A stretch of 64,000 bases of DNA from Leifsonia sp. SCN 70-46 (GTDB lineage Bacteria > Actinomycetota > Actinomycetes > Actinomycetales > Microbacteriaceae), in assembly GCA_001725325.1 (NCBI GenBank), contig MEFY01000002.1, forward strand, positions 995,559 to 1,059,558, in the 5' to 3' direction. Under the pieces are notes generated by a model. The model had not been told where the DNA came from. It worked only from the letters and a program-made list of their open reading frames with translations, and searched no databases. Position 1 is the stretch's first letter. Every line of letters starts with the position of its first letter. Shown piece by piece: positions 42,302 to 51,297 of this stretch. A program made the translations under genes and the position numbers.

Positions 42302-42745
42302 ATGAGCGACGACGCCCGCTTCGACCCCCGTTTCGACCCCGCGTTCCAGCCGGGCTACGAGGGGCCGCTCACGCCCACGCGGCCCGCGCGCTCGAAGGCG
42401 GCCGCGGCGCCGCAGGCGCTCCCCGTGGTCGAGCGCGCCGCGACCGAGACGGTGGTCGTCGACGAGACGGCCGTGCACGAGGATGCCGACGAGCGCCCCC
42501 CGCGCCGCCTGAACCCGTTCCTCGTGGCCCTCGGCGCGTCCGCCGTGATCCTCCTGGGCGTCGGCCTCTACCTCGTGTCGAGGCTGCGGGACCTGTTCGC
42601 CGACACCCAGTCGACGTCGTCGTTCGACTACGTGACCCTGCAGGTGCTCATGTTCGCCGCCCCGCTGCTGCTCGTGCTCGGGCTCGCCACGGGCATCGGC
42701 GTGCTCTTCCTGTTCGCCGTGCGCTGGGACCGCAGCCGCAGCTAG
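42302..42745 (+). CDS. Membrane protein with disordered N-terminus
   Basis: A 147-residue protein: ~70 residues of acidic, proline-rich disordered sequence (DARFDPRFDPAFQPGYEGP), then two membrane helices (LVALGASAVILLGVGLYLV and LQVLMFAAPLLLVLGLATGIGVLFLFAV). No family recognised. TAGCGT lies six bases before ATG, nine bases after the previous stop. Confidence 0.6.
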   Translation: MSDDARFDPRFDPAFQPGYEGPLTPTRPARSKAAAAPQALPVVERAATETVVVDETAVHEDADERPPRRLNPFLVALGASAVILLGVGLYLVSRLRDLFADTQSTSSFDYVTLQVLMFAAPLLLVLGLATGIGVLFLFAVRWDRSRS

Positions 42746-42760
42746 CGGCCCCCGGCCGCG

Positions 42761-43363
42761 CTACTTCTGGCTCGGGTCGACGGGCTTGCCGTTGAGGATG
42801 ACACCGGGCGACGGCTGGTTGGCCGCGGGCGGCACGGGCACGGCCGGTGCGGCGGGGGCCGCGGGCGCGACCGGGGTCGCCGGTGCGGCGGCCTCGGCCT
42901 CCTTCTGGGCCGACAGCCCCGTCTTGCTGCGCGGGTTGCGCAGGACGGCCGCGATGCCCACGGCACCGAGGCCCAGGCCGATGAGGATGGGCAGGGCGCT
43001 GTTCTCGAGGTTCACGGTGAACTGCGATCCCACGCTGCGGAAGAACGTGGAGGAGAAGAAGCCGTCGTGGCCCTTGTAGTTGGCCCACGTCGCGCCCACG
43101 ATGCCCGCGAAGGTCCCGAGCACGACCGCGGTGCCGGCGACCGCGACGAACGGGCCCCAGCCCTTGCGCGAGAGGGGCGCACCCGCGCCGCGCGCGTAGA
43201 GGCCGGCGGCGATGGTGGGGACGACGATCGCGATGAGCCCCGAGATGATCGACGTGAAGCCCGCGAGGAGGGCGAACATCACGATCGAGGCGGGGATGGA
43301 GAGCAACGCGAAGGTCACTCCGCGGCCGACGTTCTCGGTGGTCGTGGTGGGGGAATCGGTCAT
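42761..43363 (-). CDS. Conserved four-helix membrane protein with Ala/Pro tail
   Basis: A 200-residue membrane protein with hydrophobic segments FALLSIPASIVMFALLAGF, ISGLIAIVVPTIAAGLY, FVAVAGTAVVLGTFAGIVGA and LPILIGLGLGAVGIAAVL. A long Ala/Pro/Val linker (residues ~155-185) follows, ending GVILNGKPVDPSQK. ATG 43363 is preferred because GGTGGAG sits five bases upstream; ATG 43375 adds MVES. Function unknown. Confidence 0.65.
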   Translation of the reverse strand: MTDSPTTTTENVGRGVTFALLSIPASIVMFALLAGFTSIISGLIAIVVPTIAAGLYARGAGAPLSRKGWGPFVAVAGTAVVLGTFAGIVGATWANYKGHDGFFSSTFFRSVGSQFTVNLENSALPILIGLGLGAVGIAAVLRNPRSKTGLSAQKEAEAAAPATPVAPAAPAAPAVPVPPAANQPSPGVILNGKPVDPSQK

Positions 43364-43377
43364 GCTCTCCACCATAC

Positions 43378-43929
43378 TCAGCGGCACTCGCCCCACAATC
43401 CGCCGAACCGCGCCGCGGCGCCCGACTCGGCGCGCACGACCGGGTTCCACAGGGTCTCGTTGGGCGGCATCTCCCGCGCGCGCACGAACCCGTCGACCGC
43501 GAGCAGGTAGTTCACGTAGCGGCCGTCGGGCGCCCACACGTTGAACAGCCAGCGCCCCGCCTCATCCTGCGGCTCCCGGTCCACGGCGACCCACGCGATC
43601 GAGCCTGGCGGCAGCAGCTCCTCGAGCCTGGCCTGCGCCTCAGCTGCGTAGCACTCCGGCACGATGCCCGGGTTGGGCGCGTCGATGCTCAGCAGCCGCG
43701 CCGTGATCGTGCCGCGGTCGCGCACCTGAGCGCCCGGCAGCTGCGACGAGAGCATGAGCGAATCCCCGCTCAGCACCTGCAGCACGACCATCGGCTGGGC
43801 GCCCGCCGGCCGCGGGACCCCGGATGCCACGGCCTCCCGCTCGGGCCACAGCGACGCCCCCGTCCAGACGAGCGCGCCCACGACCGCGACGACGGCGATC
43901 GCGCCCCTCAGCGCTGGCAGCGCGGACAC
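43378..43929 (-). CDS. Secreted thermonuclease-like (SNase fold) protein
   Basis: A 183-residue protein with an N-terminal membrane/secretion helix (GAIAVVAVVGALVWTGASL) and an SNase-like domain: VLQVLSGDSLMLSS, ARLLSIDAPNPG, PECYAAEAQARLEELLPPGSIAWVAVDREPQDEAGRWLFNVWAPDGRYVNYLLAVDGFV. The GDS (for GDT), R.L.IDAP and D..GR motifs mark the TNase site; one catalytic Arg is replaced or shifted, so activity is uncertain. The GTG start overlaps the nei2 end by 22 bases, so it is probably the last gene of the lhr operon. Confidence 0.7.
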   Translation of the reverse strand: MSALPALRGAIAVVAVVGALVWTGASLWPEREAVASGVPRPAGAQPMVVLQVLSGDSLMLSSQLPGAQVRDRGTITARLLSIDAPNPGIVPECYAAEAQARLEELLPPGSIAWVAVDREPQDEAGRWLFNVWAPDGRYVNYLLAVDGFVRAREMPPNETLWNPVVRAESGAAARFGGLWGECR

Positions 43930-44684
43930 CAGTAGGTCACCCTCAGCTGGAGCGGGGAGTCGCCGAGCTCGCCGCGCCGCACGCGCGTGCCGCAGCGCAG
44001 GCAGCCGCGTCCGTCGCGCCCGTACACCCACGACGTATCGCCGCGGAGCCTGCCCGTGGTCGTGCGCTCCGGCCTGTCCTTGTTCGCCTCGATGAGCTTC
44101 TTGCCGAGCGCGACCATGCGCTCGAGGTCGTGCACCTCGCCCACGGGAGTCGTCGGCAGCACCCCGCGCAGGAAGCACAGCTCGCACCGGTAGACGTTGC
44201 CCAGGCCCGCGAGGTTGCGCTGGTCGAGCAGGGCGAGCCCGATCTCGCGGTCGGGATCGGAGCGGAGGTTGTCGAGCGCGGCCCCGGGGTCCCAGTCGGG
44301 TCCGAGGAGGTCGGGACCGAGGTAGCCCACCACGGAGTCCTCATCCTCCGTGCGCACCACCTCGAACAGCCCGAGCTCGAAGCCGACGGCCACGGCATCC
44401 TCGTTCGCGAGGATCGCGCGGGCCTTGAACTCGGGCCGCCGCCAGCGCTCGCCGGGGCGGTACACCTGCCACACGCCCTCCATCTTGAGGTGGCTGTGCA
44501 GTGTGTATTCCCCGACGCGCATAAGCAGGTGCTTGCCGCGGCTCAGCGTCTCGTGCACGGTCTCGCCCGTGAGGTCGACGGTCGCGAACTTCGGCACGCG
44601 GATGTCGCAGCGCGTGAGCACCGTGCCGTCGAACGCCCCCGCGAGCAGCTTCGCGGCGCGGTAGACGGTGTCGCCCTCGGGCAT
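43908..44684 (-). CDS. nei2: Endonuclease VIII-type DNA glycosylase Nei2
   Basis: A 258-residue Fpg/Nei protein. Start MPEGDTVYRAAKLLAG gives catalytic Pro2 and Glu3; LSRGKHLLMRV is the beta-clamp lysine region; LDQRNLAGLGNVYRCELCF is the helix-two-turn-helix; the C-terminal zinc finger has CLRCGT and CPRCQ. It removes oxidised pyrimidines. TGATG overlap with the lhr stop couples the two; the same pair occurs in mycobacteria. Confidence 0.93.
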   Translation of the reverse strand: MPEGDTVYRAAKLLAGAFDGTVLTRCDIRVPKFATVDLTGETVHETLSRGKHLLMRVGEYTLHSHLKMEGVWQVYRPGERWRRPEFKARAILANEDAVAVGFELGLFEVVRTEDEDSVVGYLGPDLLGPDWDPGAALDNLRSDPDREIGLALLDQRNLAGLGNVYRCELCFLRGVLPTTPVGEVHDLERMVALGKKLIEANKDRPERTTTGRLRGDTSWVYGRDGRGCLRCGTRVRRGELGDSPLQLRVTYWCPRCQR

Positions 44685-47600
44685 CAGGCGCGCAGCCTCA
44701 GGCCCTGCGGGGTCGGCGCGAAGCCCGCCTCGGCGAGCAGGATGCCCAGCGGGCTGCCCACGGAGAACTCCCCGTCGACGCGCTCGACGCGCAGCCGCCC
44801 GAGCCGCGCGCGCACCGTGGACGCGAGGGATGCCGCCGCCGCGCGCAGCACGTCGTCGCGGTCGGTGAACGTGAGCACCGACTTGCCGCCGCGCTCCACG
44901 AAGAGCACGAGGTCGCCGTCGACGAGCACGACGAGGGCGCCGGCCTTGCGGCCGGGGCGGTGGCCGCGCTTCTCGGTGCCGTTCGACGACGCGGCGTCGA
45001 CCTCCGGCGCTGCAGGCCATGCGAGGGCAGCGCCATAGGGGTTGGCGGGGTCGATGGCCGCGAGCGTGAGGGCGTCGAGCGGCGCGACCGCGTCGGCATC
45101 CCTCGCGTAGCTGCGCAGCCTGTCGACGGTCGCGCTCGTGCCGAACTGGGCGGCGCCGAGCCCCTCGACGAAGTAGCCGCGGCGCGCGCGGCCTGTCTCC
45201 TCGAAGCCGCTCAGCACCTTGTAGGCGAGCGCGAACCCGCCGCGGATGCCCTCGCTCACGACCGCGCCGCGCGTGACGACGCCGTGCCGCTCGAGCAGCG
45301 ACTCGGCCATGGCCTTCGCGCGCACCGTCGTGTCGCCCTCCGCGAGCGGGAGCAGCGACCAGCGCCCGCCGCCCGTGGGCGGGCCGGACGCCGCCACGCG
45401 CAGCGAGCTCGAGCGGCCCCGGTAGCTGCGCGCGCGTGGCGCGGCGGCGGGCCCGCCGAGGTAGGAGCGCAGCGGTGAGAGCGTGTCGTTCGTGATGAGG
45501 CCGGCCCACACGAGCTCCCACAGGGCGGCGTTGAGGGCCTTGTCGTCTGTACTCCCGACGGCCTGCCCGAGCTGGCGGAAGAAGTACGCGCCGCCGCCCG
45601 CCATGGCCTCGAGGATGTCGCGCTGAAGCGGTGTCGTCTCGTCGCCGCTCGGATCGGCGAGGGTGAGGCGCGCCGTGTCGGCGAGGTGGAAGCTCACCCA
45701 GCCGTCGCTGCCCGGCAGCACGCCGCCGCCCGACCAGATGACCTCGCCCGTGGTCGTGAGCTCGTCGAGCCAGGCGGGGGAGTAGTCGCGGATGCGCGCG
45801 GGGAGCACGAGCGTCTCCCACGCGCTCGCGGGCAGCGCGACCCCGGCGAGCTGGTCGATGACCTGCGCGACGCCGTCGACGCCGCGCAGCGTGCCGCCGA
45901 CCGACTGCCACGCGGGAAGGAACCTGCCGAGCGCTGCCGGCTCGACGGGCTCGACCTCCTGGCGCAGGGCGGCGAGCGACCTGCTGCGCAGGCGGCGCAG
46001 GATCTCGACGGAGCACCACTCCGTGCCCGAGGCGCCGGGGCGGAACTCCCCGTCCACGACGCGGCGGTCGGCGGCGAGGCGGCGGAGGGTGTCGGAGACG
46101 ACGGCGGTCCCGAGGCCGAAGCGCGCGGCCGCATCCTGCACGGTGAAGGGACCGTGCGTGCGGGCGTACCGGCTCACGAGGTCGCCCACGGGGTCGTCGA
46201 CGGGCTCGATGAACGCCGCGGGCACGCCGATGGGCAGCGGCACGCCGAGGGCGTCGCGCAGGCGCGCCGCATCCTCGATGCCCGCCCACTGCGGCGTGCC
46301 CGCGATCGTGACGCGCAGCACGCGGTTTGCGCGAGCGAGCTCGTCGAGCACGTCGGTGATGGAGCCCGCCGAGACCTCGCAGCGCTCGAGGACCTCCTCC
46401 ACCGACAACGGCCCCAGCATGCGCAGCAGGTCGGCGACCCCCTCGGCGTCTCGCGCCTTGCGCTCGGGGGTGAGGCGCTGCAGCTCGAGCTCGGTCTGCG
46501 CGAGCACCGCCGGGTCGAGCAGCTCGCGCAGCTCCGCGCGGCCGAGCAGCTCGGCGAGGAGCGTGGGGTCGAGCGAGAGCGCCGCGGCCCGGCGCTCCGC
46601 GAGCGGCGAGTCGCCCTCGTACATGAACGCCGCGACGTAGCCGAAGAGCATCGAGCGTGCGAACGGCGACGGGAACTCGGTCTCGGTCTCGACCATGCGC
46701 ACCTTGCGCGTCTCGAGCTGGGCGGTGAGCGCGAGCAGCGCGGGCACGTCGTAGACGTCCTGCAGCACCTCGCGCACGGTCTCGAGCACGATCGGGAAGG
46801 TCGGGTACCGTCGTGCCACATCGAGGAGCTGGGATGCCCGCTGCCGCTGCTGCCACAGGGGCGACCGGCGGCCGGGGTCGCGCCGCGGCAGCAGCAGCGC
46901 GCGCGCCGCGCACTCCCGGAACCGTGCGGCGAAGAGGGCGGAACCGCCCACCTCCTCGGTCACCATCGCCTCGAGCTCGTCGCGCTCGAACGCGAAGAGG
47001 TCGGCGCCCGGAGGCTCGGCGTCGGTGTCGGGTATGCGCACGACGATGCCGTCGTCGCCCGCCATTGCCGCGCCGTCGACGCCCAACCGGTCGCGCACGC
47101 GCGCCGTGACCGCGAGCGCCCACGGGGCGTGCACCGGCATCCCGTAGGGAGAGTGCAGCACCACCCGCCAGTCGCCGAGCTCGTCGCGGAAGCGCTCGAC
47201 CACGAGGGTCGTGTCGGTCGGGGCCTGGCCCGTCGCGGCCTTCTGCTCCTCGACGAGGGCGAGCAGGTTGTTCGCGGCGAAGGTGTCGAGGCCGATCTGC
47301 TCGAGCTGCTCGCGGCCCGTCGCACCGGTCGACACGTCGCGCACGAACGAGCCGATCGCCGCGCCGAGCTCCGCGGGCCTGCCGAGCCCGTCGCCCTTCC
47401 AGAACGGCACCTTGCCCGGCTGGCCGAACGCGGGGCTCACGAGCACCTGGTCGTGCGTGATCTCCTCGATGCGCCAGCTCGTCGTGCCGAGCGCGAAGAT
47501 GTCGCCCACGCGCGACTCGTAGACCATCTCCTCGTCGAGCTCGCCGACGCGCCTGCCCGGCCCCTCCCCGCCGACCATGAACACGCCGAACAGGCCGCGG

Positions 47601-49201
47601 TCGGGGATCGTGCCGCCCGACGTGACCGCGAGCCGCTGCGATCCCGGCCTGCCCGTGATGGTGCCGCCCACGCGGTCCCACACGATGCGCGGACGCAGCT
47701 CCGCGAACTCGTCGCTCGGGTACAGGCCGCTCAGCAGGTCGAGGGTCGCGTCGTAGGCGCTGCGCGGCAGGGTCGAGAAGGGCGCCGACCGGCGCACGGT
47801 GTCGAACCACTCCTCGACATCCACCTCGTCGAGGGCCGTCGCGGCGACGGTCTGCTGCGCGAGCACGTCGAGCGGGTTGGCGGGCACCGCGATCGACTCG
47901 ATCTGGCCCGAGCGCATGCGGTCGACGGCGACGGTCGTGTGGATGAGGTCGGTGCGGTGCTTGGGGAACAGCACGCCCTTCGAGATCTCGCCGACCTGGT
48001 GGCCCGCGCGCCCGATGCGCTGGAGCCCCGAGGCGACGGAGGGGGGCGACTCCACCTGGATGACGAGGTCGACGGCGCCCATGTCGATGCCGAGCTCGAG
48101 CGAGCTCGTCGCGACGACGCAGCGCAGGCGGCCCGACTTGAGGTCGTCCTCGATCGTGGCGCGCTGCTCCTTCGACACCGAGCCGTGGTGGGCGCGGGCG
48201 AGGAGGGGCGGGGCGCCCGCGGTGGCGCCCGCCTGCGCCATCATCTGGGCCGGGGGAGCCGTCGGGCGTCCCGCGGGCACGAGCTCCGCCCGCGCCTCGT
48301 AGATCTCGTTCAGGCGCGCCGTCAGCCGCTCCGCGAGCCGCCGCGAGTTGGCGAACACGATAGTCGAGCGGTGCTGCAGGATCTCGTCGACGATGCGCTC
48401 CTCGACGTGCGGCCAGATCGAGCCCGTCGCCTCGGCGGGCATCCCCGTCTCGGCGACGACGGCGCCGGGCTCCGACATGTCCTCGACGGGCACCACGACG
48501 GAGAGGTCGAACGTCTTCGCCGCGGGCGGCTGCACGATCGTCACGGGAGCTCGCCCGCCCAGGAACCGCGCGACCTCCTCGAGAGGACGTACGGTCGCCG
48601 AGAGGCCGATGCGCTGCGCGGGCTTCGGCAGCAGCGCGTCGAGCCGTTCGAGCGACACCGCGAGGTGCGCCCCGCGCTTGGTCGCCGCGACGGCGTGCAC
48701 CTCGTCGACGATGACGGTGTCGACGCCGAGCAGGCTCTCCCGGGCCGCCGACGTGAGCATGAGGTAGAGCGATTCGGGCGTGGTGATGAGGATGTCGGGC
48801 GGCGTGCGCGCGAGCATCCTGCGGTCTGCCGGGGTGGTGTCGCCCGACCGCACGCCCACCGTGATCGACGGCACCGCCACCCCCAGCCGCTTGGCGGTCT
48901 GCGTCACACCGACGAGGGGGGCGCGCAGGTTGCGCTCGACGTCGACGCCGAGGGCCTTGAGCGGGGAGATGTAGAGCACGCGCGTGCGCATGCGCGGGTC
49001 GTCCACCGGCGGGCGCGACACGAGCTGGTCGATGGCCCACAGGAACGACGCGAGCGTCTTGCCCGAGCCCGTGGGGGCGACGACGAGCGCGTGCGAGCCT
49101 GACGAGACCGCGTCCCACGCGCCGAGCTGTGCTGGGGTGGGGGCCGCGAAGGCGCCCTCGAACCACTCCCGCGTCGCGGGGGAGAAGCGGTCGAGCACCA
49201 T
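44684..49201 (-). CDS. lhr: Lhr-type ATP-dependent helicase
   Basis: A 1505-residue SF2 helicase, the usual full length for actinobacterial Lhr. PTGSGKTLASFLWAIDQL (motif I, ~44-49), DEVHAVAATKRGAHLAVSLERLD (motif II), LSATVRPLEEVARFLGG (motif III), SSLELGIDMGAVDLVIQVESPPSVASGLQRIGRAGHQ (motifs V and VI) are present, followed by the Lhr winged helix and C-terminal beta domain. It is a 3'-5' DNA/RNA-DNA translocase induced by DNA damage in mycobacteria. It leads the lhr-nei2-nuclease operon. Confidence 0.95.
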   Translation of the reverse strand: MVLDRFSPATREWFEGAFAAPTPAQLGAWDAVSSGSHALVVAPTGSGKTLASFLWAIDQLVSRPPVDDPRMRTRVLYISPLKALGVDVERNLRAPLVGVTQTAKRLGVAVPSITVGVRSGDTTPADRRMLARTPPDILITTPESLYLMLTSAARESLLGVDTVIVDEVHAVAATKRGAHLAVSLERLDALLPKPAQRIGLSATVRPLEEVARFLGGRAPVTIVQPPAAKTFDLSVVVPVEDMSEPGAVVAETGMPAEATGSIWPHVEERIVDEILQHRSTIVFANSRRLAERLTARLNEIYEARAELVPAGRPTAPPAQMMAQAGATAGAPPLLARAHHGSVSKEQRATIEDDLKSGRLRCVVATSSLELGIDMGAVDLVIQVESPPSVASGLQRIGRAGHQVGEISKGVLFPKHRTDLIHTTVAVDRMRSGQIESIAVPANPLDVLAQQTVAATALDEVDVEEWFDTVRRSAPFSTLPRSAYDATLDLLSGLYPSDEFAELRPRIVWDRVGGTITGRPGSQRLAVTSGGTIPDRGLFGVFMVGGEGPGRRVGELDEEMVYESRVGDIFALGTTSWRIEEITHDQVLVSPAFGQPGKVPFWKGDGLGRPAELGAAIGSFVRDVSTGATGREQLEQIGLDTFAANNLLALVEEQKAATGQAPTDTTLVVERFRDELGDWRVVLHSPYGMPVHAPWALAVTARVRDRLGVDGAAMAGDDGIVVRIPDTDAEPPGADLFAFERDELEAMVTEEVGGSALFAARFRECAARALLLPRRDPGRRSPLWQQRQRASQLLDVARRYPTFPIVLETVREVLQDVYDVPALLALTAQLETRKVRMVETETEFPSPFARSMLFGYVAAFMYEGDSPLAERRAAALSLDPTLLAELLGRAELRELLDPAVLAQTELELQRLTPERKARDAEGVADLLRMLGPLSVEEVLERCEVSAGSITDVLDELARANRVLRVTIAGTPQWAGIEDAARLRDALGVPLPIGVPAAFIEPVDDPVGDLVSRYARTHGPFTVQDAAARFGLGTAVVSDTLRRLAADRRVVDGEFRPGASGTEWCSVEILRRLRSRSLAALRQEVEPVEPAALGRFLPAWQSVGGTLRGVDGVAQVIDQLAGVALPASAWETLVLPARIRDYSPAWLDELTTTGEVIWSGGGVLPGSDGWVSFHLADTARLTLADPSGDETTPLQRDILEAMAGGGAYFFRQLGQAVGSTDDKALNAALWELVWAGLITNDTLSPLRSYLGGPAAAPRARSYRGRSSSLRVAASGPPTGGGRWSLLPLAEGDTTVRAKAMAESLLERHGVVTRGAVVSEGIRGGFALAYKVLSGFEETGRARRGYFVEGLGAAQFGTSATVDRLRSYARDADAVAPLDALTLAAIDPANPYGAALAWPAAPEVDAASSNGTEKRGHRPGRKAGALVVLVDGDLVLFVERGGKSVLTFTDRDDVLRAAAASLASTVRARLGRLRVERVDGEFSVGSPLGILLAEAGFAPTPQGLRLRA

Positions 49202-49258
49202 CCGCTTATCTTCCCCCGAACCGCCGTCAGACGGCGGGGGTTGCGCTGTGGGCTGACG

Positions 49259-49882
49259 CTACGGGTGCTGGCGCAGGAACGCGACGAGGTCGATGAGCTC
49301 GGGCGTCGAGATGCCGTGGGCGAGGCCCTCGTAGATGCGGATCGTGGCGTCGGCGTGCCCGGGCAGCCACTGCGCCGTGCGCTCGACGGCGTCGGCGGGG
49401 ATCACGTGGTCGTCGGTGCCGCGCCCCCAGAACACCGGTGGCCGCACGCGCGCGAGCTCGACGTCTCCGGGGTGCCCGCCCTCGGCGACGAACCCCGCGA
49501 TGGCGACGGTCGCCGCGAACCGCCCGGGGGCGTGGCGCAGAAGCTGCAGCGACAGGGCGGCGCCCTGCGAGAAGCCCACGAGCGAGACGGTCGTGAACTC
49601 GAGGGTGTCGAGCCACGCGAGCACCGCGGCCGCCGCGGCATCGACGCGCTCGGCGGGCGGGTTGCCCTGGGGGCTGTCGGCGCGCGACCACCACGCCCAG
49701 CCGCCGCTCTCGGCGATCGGGGCGCGCAGGGATGCCACGACCGGCCCGAGGGGGAGGCCCGGCGACATCCCGAACAGGTCGCCCTCGTGCGACCCGTAGC
49801 CGTGCAGCAGCACGAGCAGGGGGCGGCCGGCGCGCTCGCGCTCGGGTGCTGACCACAGGATTGCCGACGTGTCGAGCTGCAT
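49259..49882 (-). CDS. Phospholipase/carboxylesterase-family hydrolase
   Basis: A 207-residue alpha/beta hydrolase of the abhydrolase_2 type. LLVLLHGYGSHEGDLF is the oxyanion HG motif (~24-30), LVGFSQGAALSLQLL has the nucleophile Ser (~99), GTDDHVIP the Asp and GLAHGIS the His. It cleaves short acyl or carboxylic esters. TAGGCT six bases before ATG. The stop is close to the lhr start (57 bases, same strand). Confidence 0.85.
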   Translation of the reverse strand: MQLDTSAILWSAPERERAGRPLLVLLHGYGSHEGDLFGMSPGLPLGPVVASLRAPIAESGGWAWWSRADSPQGNPPAERVDAAAAAVLAWLDTLEFTTVSLVGFSQGAALSLQLLRHAPGRFAATVAIAGFVAEGGHPGDVELARVRPPVFWGRGTDDHVIPADAVERTAQWLPGHADATIRIYEGLAHGISTPELIDLVAFLRQHP

Positions 49883-49919
49883 CGCTCAAGCCTAGGGACC
49901 GGGCCTGTAAGAATGGACC

Positions 49920-50465
49920 ATGAGCTCCGTCGGAACCCCTGACCCCGATCCCAACCCCGGCTGGTTGTCGGAGGACGAGCTCGCGGAGACGCGCAAGCGC
50001 CTCCCGCTGCTCTACGTCGAGGCCGTGCCCGTGCGCGTCGACGGCCTCGGGCGCGTCACCGAGGTCGGCATGCTCCTGCGCGCGCACGACGGCGAGATCA
50101 CCCGCACGCTCGTCTCGGGGCGCGTGATGTACGGCGAGACGCTGCGCGACGCGCTCTTCCGCCACCTCGAGAAAGACCTCGGGCCCATGGCGTTCCCGCT
50201 GCTGCCGGCCTCGCCCGTGCCGTTCTCGGTAGCCGAGTACTTCCCGTGGCCGGGCTCGAGCCAGTTCATGGACTCCCGCCAGCACGCCGTCTCGCTCGCC
50301 TACGTCGTGCCCGTGACGGGCACGTGCGAGCCCCGCCAGGACGCCCTCGAGATCACGTGGCTGCGCCCCGCCGAGGCCGCGTCGGAATCGGTGACCGCCG
50401 ACATGGAGGGCGGCCGCGGCGCGCTGCTGCGCGCGGCACTCGCGTCGGTGGGCGTGCTGCCCTAG
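49920..50465 (+). CDS. NUDIX-like DUF4916 protein
   Basis: A 181-residue protein: GWLSEDELAETRKRLPLLYVEAVPVRVDGLGRVTEVGMLLRAHDGEITRTLVSGRVMYGETLRDALFRHLEKDLG, matching DUF4916, a Nudix-fold family in which the Nudix box (GETLRDALFRHLEKDLG) is degenerate: the central REUXEE is not intact, so hydrolase activity is doubtful. The stop overlaps the convergent cupin gene stop (CTAG). Confidence 0.78.
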   Translation: MSSVGTPDPDPNPGWLSEDELAETRKRLPLLYVEAVPVRVDGLGRVTEVGMLLRAHDGEITRTLVSGRVMYGETLRDALFRHLEKDLGPMAFPLLPASPVPFSVAEYFPWPGSSQFMDSRQHAVSLAYVVPVTGTCEPRQDALEITWLRPAEAASESVTADMEGGRGALLRAALASVGVLP

Positions 50466-50827
50466 CCGAGCTGCCGCTCGACCGGCACGGTGCGGTCGGT
50501 CACGACGTCGCCCGTGTGCAGGGTCGTCTTCGTCTCGATGAGCACGATGCCGACCTCCTCCTCGGCCACGGGGTTGTGCCGCACGCCCTTCGGCACGGTG
50601 AAGAACTCGCCGGGGTTCAGCACGACGTCGTCACGGTCCTCGAGCTGGATCCGCAGCGTGCCGTAGACGACGAGGAACAGCTCGTCCTCGTGCTCGTGCG
50701 CGTGCCAGACGAACTCGCCCTTGAGCTTGGCGACCTTGAGGTACTGGTCGTTGACCTCGCCGATCACGCGCGGGGTCCAGTACTCGGTCACGTGCTCGAG
50801 CTCTGCCGCGAAGCTGCGTGCCGTCAT
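50462..50827 (-). CDS. Cupin-domain protein
   Basis: A 121-residue single cupin: WHAHEHEDELFLVVYGTLRIQLEDRDDVVLNPGEFFTVPKGVRHNPVAEEE gives motif 1 (HxHxxxE, metal ligands at ~43-49) and motif 2 (GxFxxxPxGxxH). It probably binds a metal; the small molecule is unknown. ATGA overlap with the upstream GNAT gene shows it is the last gene of a TetR-GNAT-cupin operon. Confidence 0.85.
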   Translation of the reverse strand: MTARSFAAELEHVTEYWTPRVIGEVNDQYLKVAKLKGEFVWHAHEHEDELFLVVYGTLRIQLEDRDDVVLNPGEFFTVPKGVRHNPVAEEEVGIVLIETKTTLHTGDVVTDRTVPVERQLG

Positions 50828-51297
50828 CTGACCATCCTTATCTCCGCGAGGTCCTCCCACTGCTCCGCGACCTTGCGCGCGCCGTCGGCGATGAAGCCGT
50901 TGCGGCGGTAGAAGGCGTGGGCGCGGGGGTTGAGCTCCGCGGTCCAGAGGTAGGCGGGGCTGTCCCCGACGACGGCGTCGAGGAGCGCCTGGCCCGAGCC
51001 GGAGCCGTGCATGCTCGCGAGCTGGTAGATCATCGCGAGCTCGAGGTCGCGCGGGGCGTCATCTTCTGCGGGCGGGCCGGATGCCGCGAACCCCCGCACC
51101 TCTCCCTCGACCTCGGCGACGACGAAGGTCCCGAGCCCCAGCTCGATGACGTCGCGCCAGCGCTCCTCGTTCGGCTCGAGCGAGTCCAGCAGCCCGGCGG
51201 AGAGGAAGTGCGAGTACGTCTCGCGCCACCCCTGCACCCGCACCTCGCCGATGGCACGGGCATCCCCGCGCACCGCAGGGCGGATGAGGATCGTCAT
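50824..51297 (-). CDS. GNAT acetyltransferase
   Basis: A 157-residue GNAT protein: IRPAVRGDARAIGEVRVQGWRETYSHFLS, then VAEVEGEVRGFAA, the shortened acetyl-CoA loop GSGSGQALLDAVV and NPRAHAFYRRNGFI at the end, the YRR..F stretch of the fold. Substrate unknown. TGATG overlap with TetR upstream and ATGA overlap with the cupin downstream. Confidence 0.83.
   Translation of the reverse strand: MTILIRPAVRGDARAIGEVRVQGWRETYSHFLSAGLLDSLEPNEERWRDVIELGLGTFVVAEVEGEVRGFAASGPPAEDDAPRDLELAMIYQLASMHGSGSGQALLDAVVGDSPAYLWTAELNPRAHAFYRRNGFIADGARKVAEQWEDLAEIRMVR

Noticed and set aside
45686-49102. A long plus-strand open frame of about 1138 codons opposite lhr
   Set aside because: It has the Arg/Ala/His-rich composition typical of frames mirroring a high-GC gene; the minus-strand frame carries full helicase motifs.
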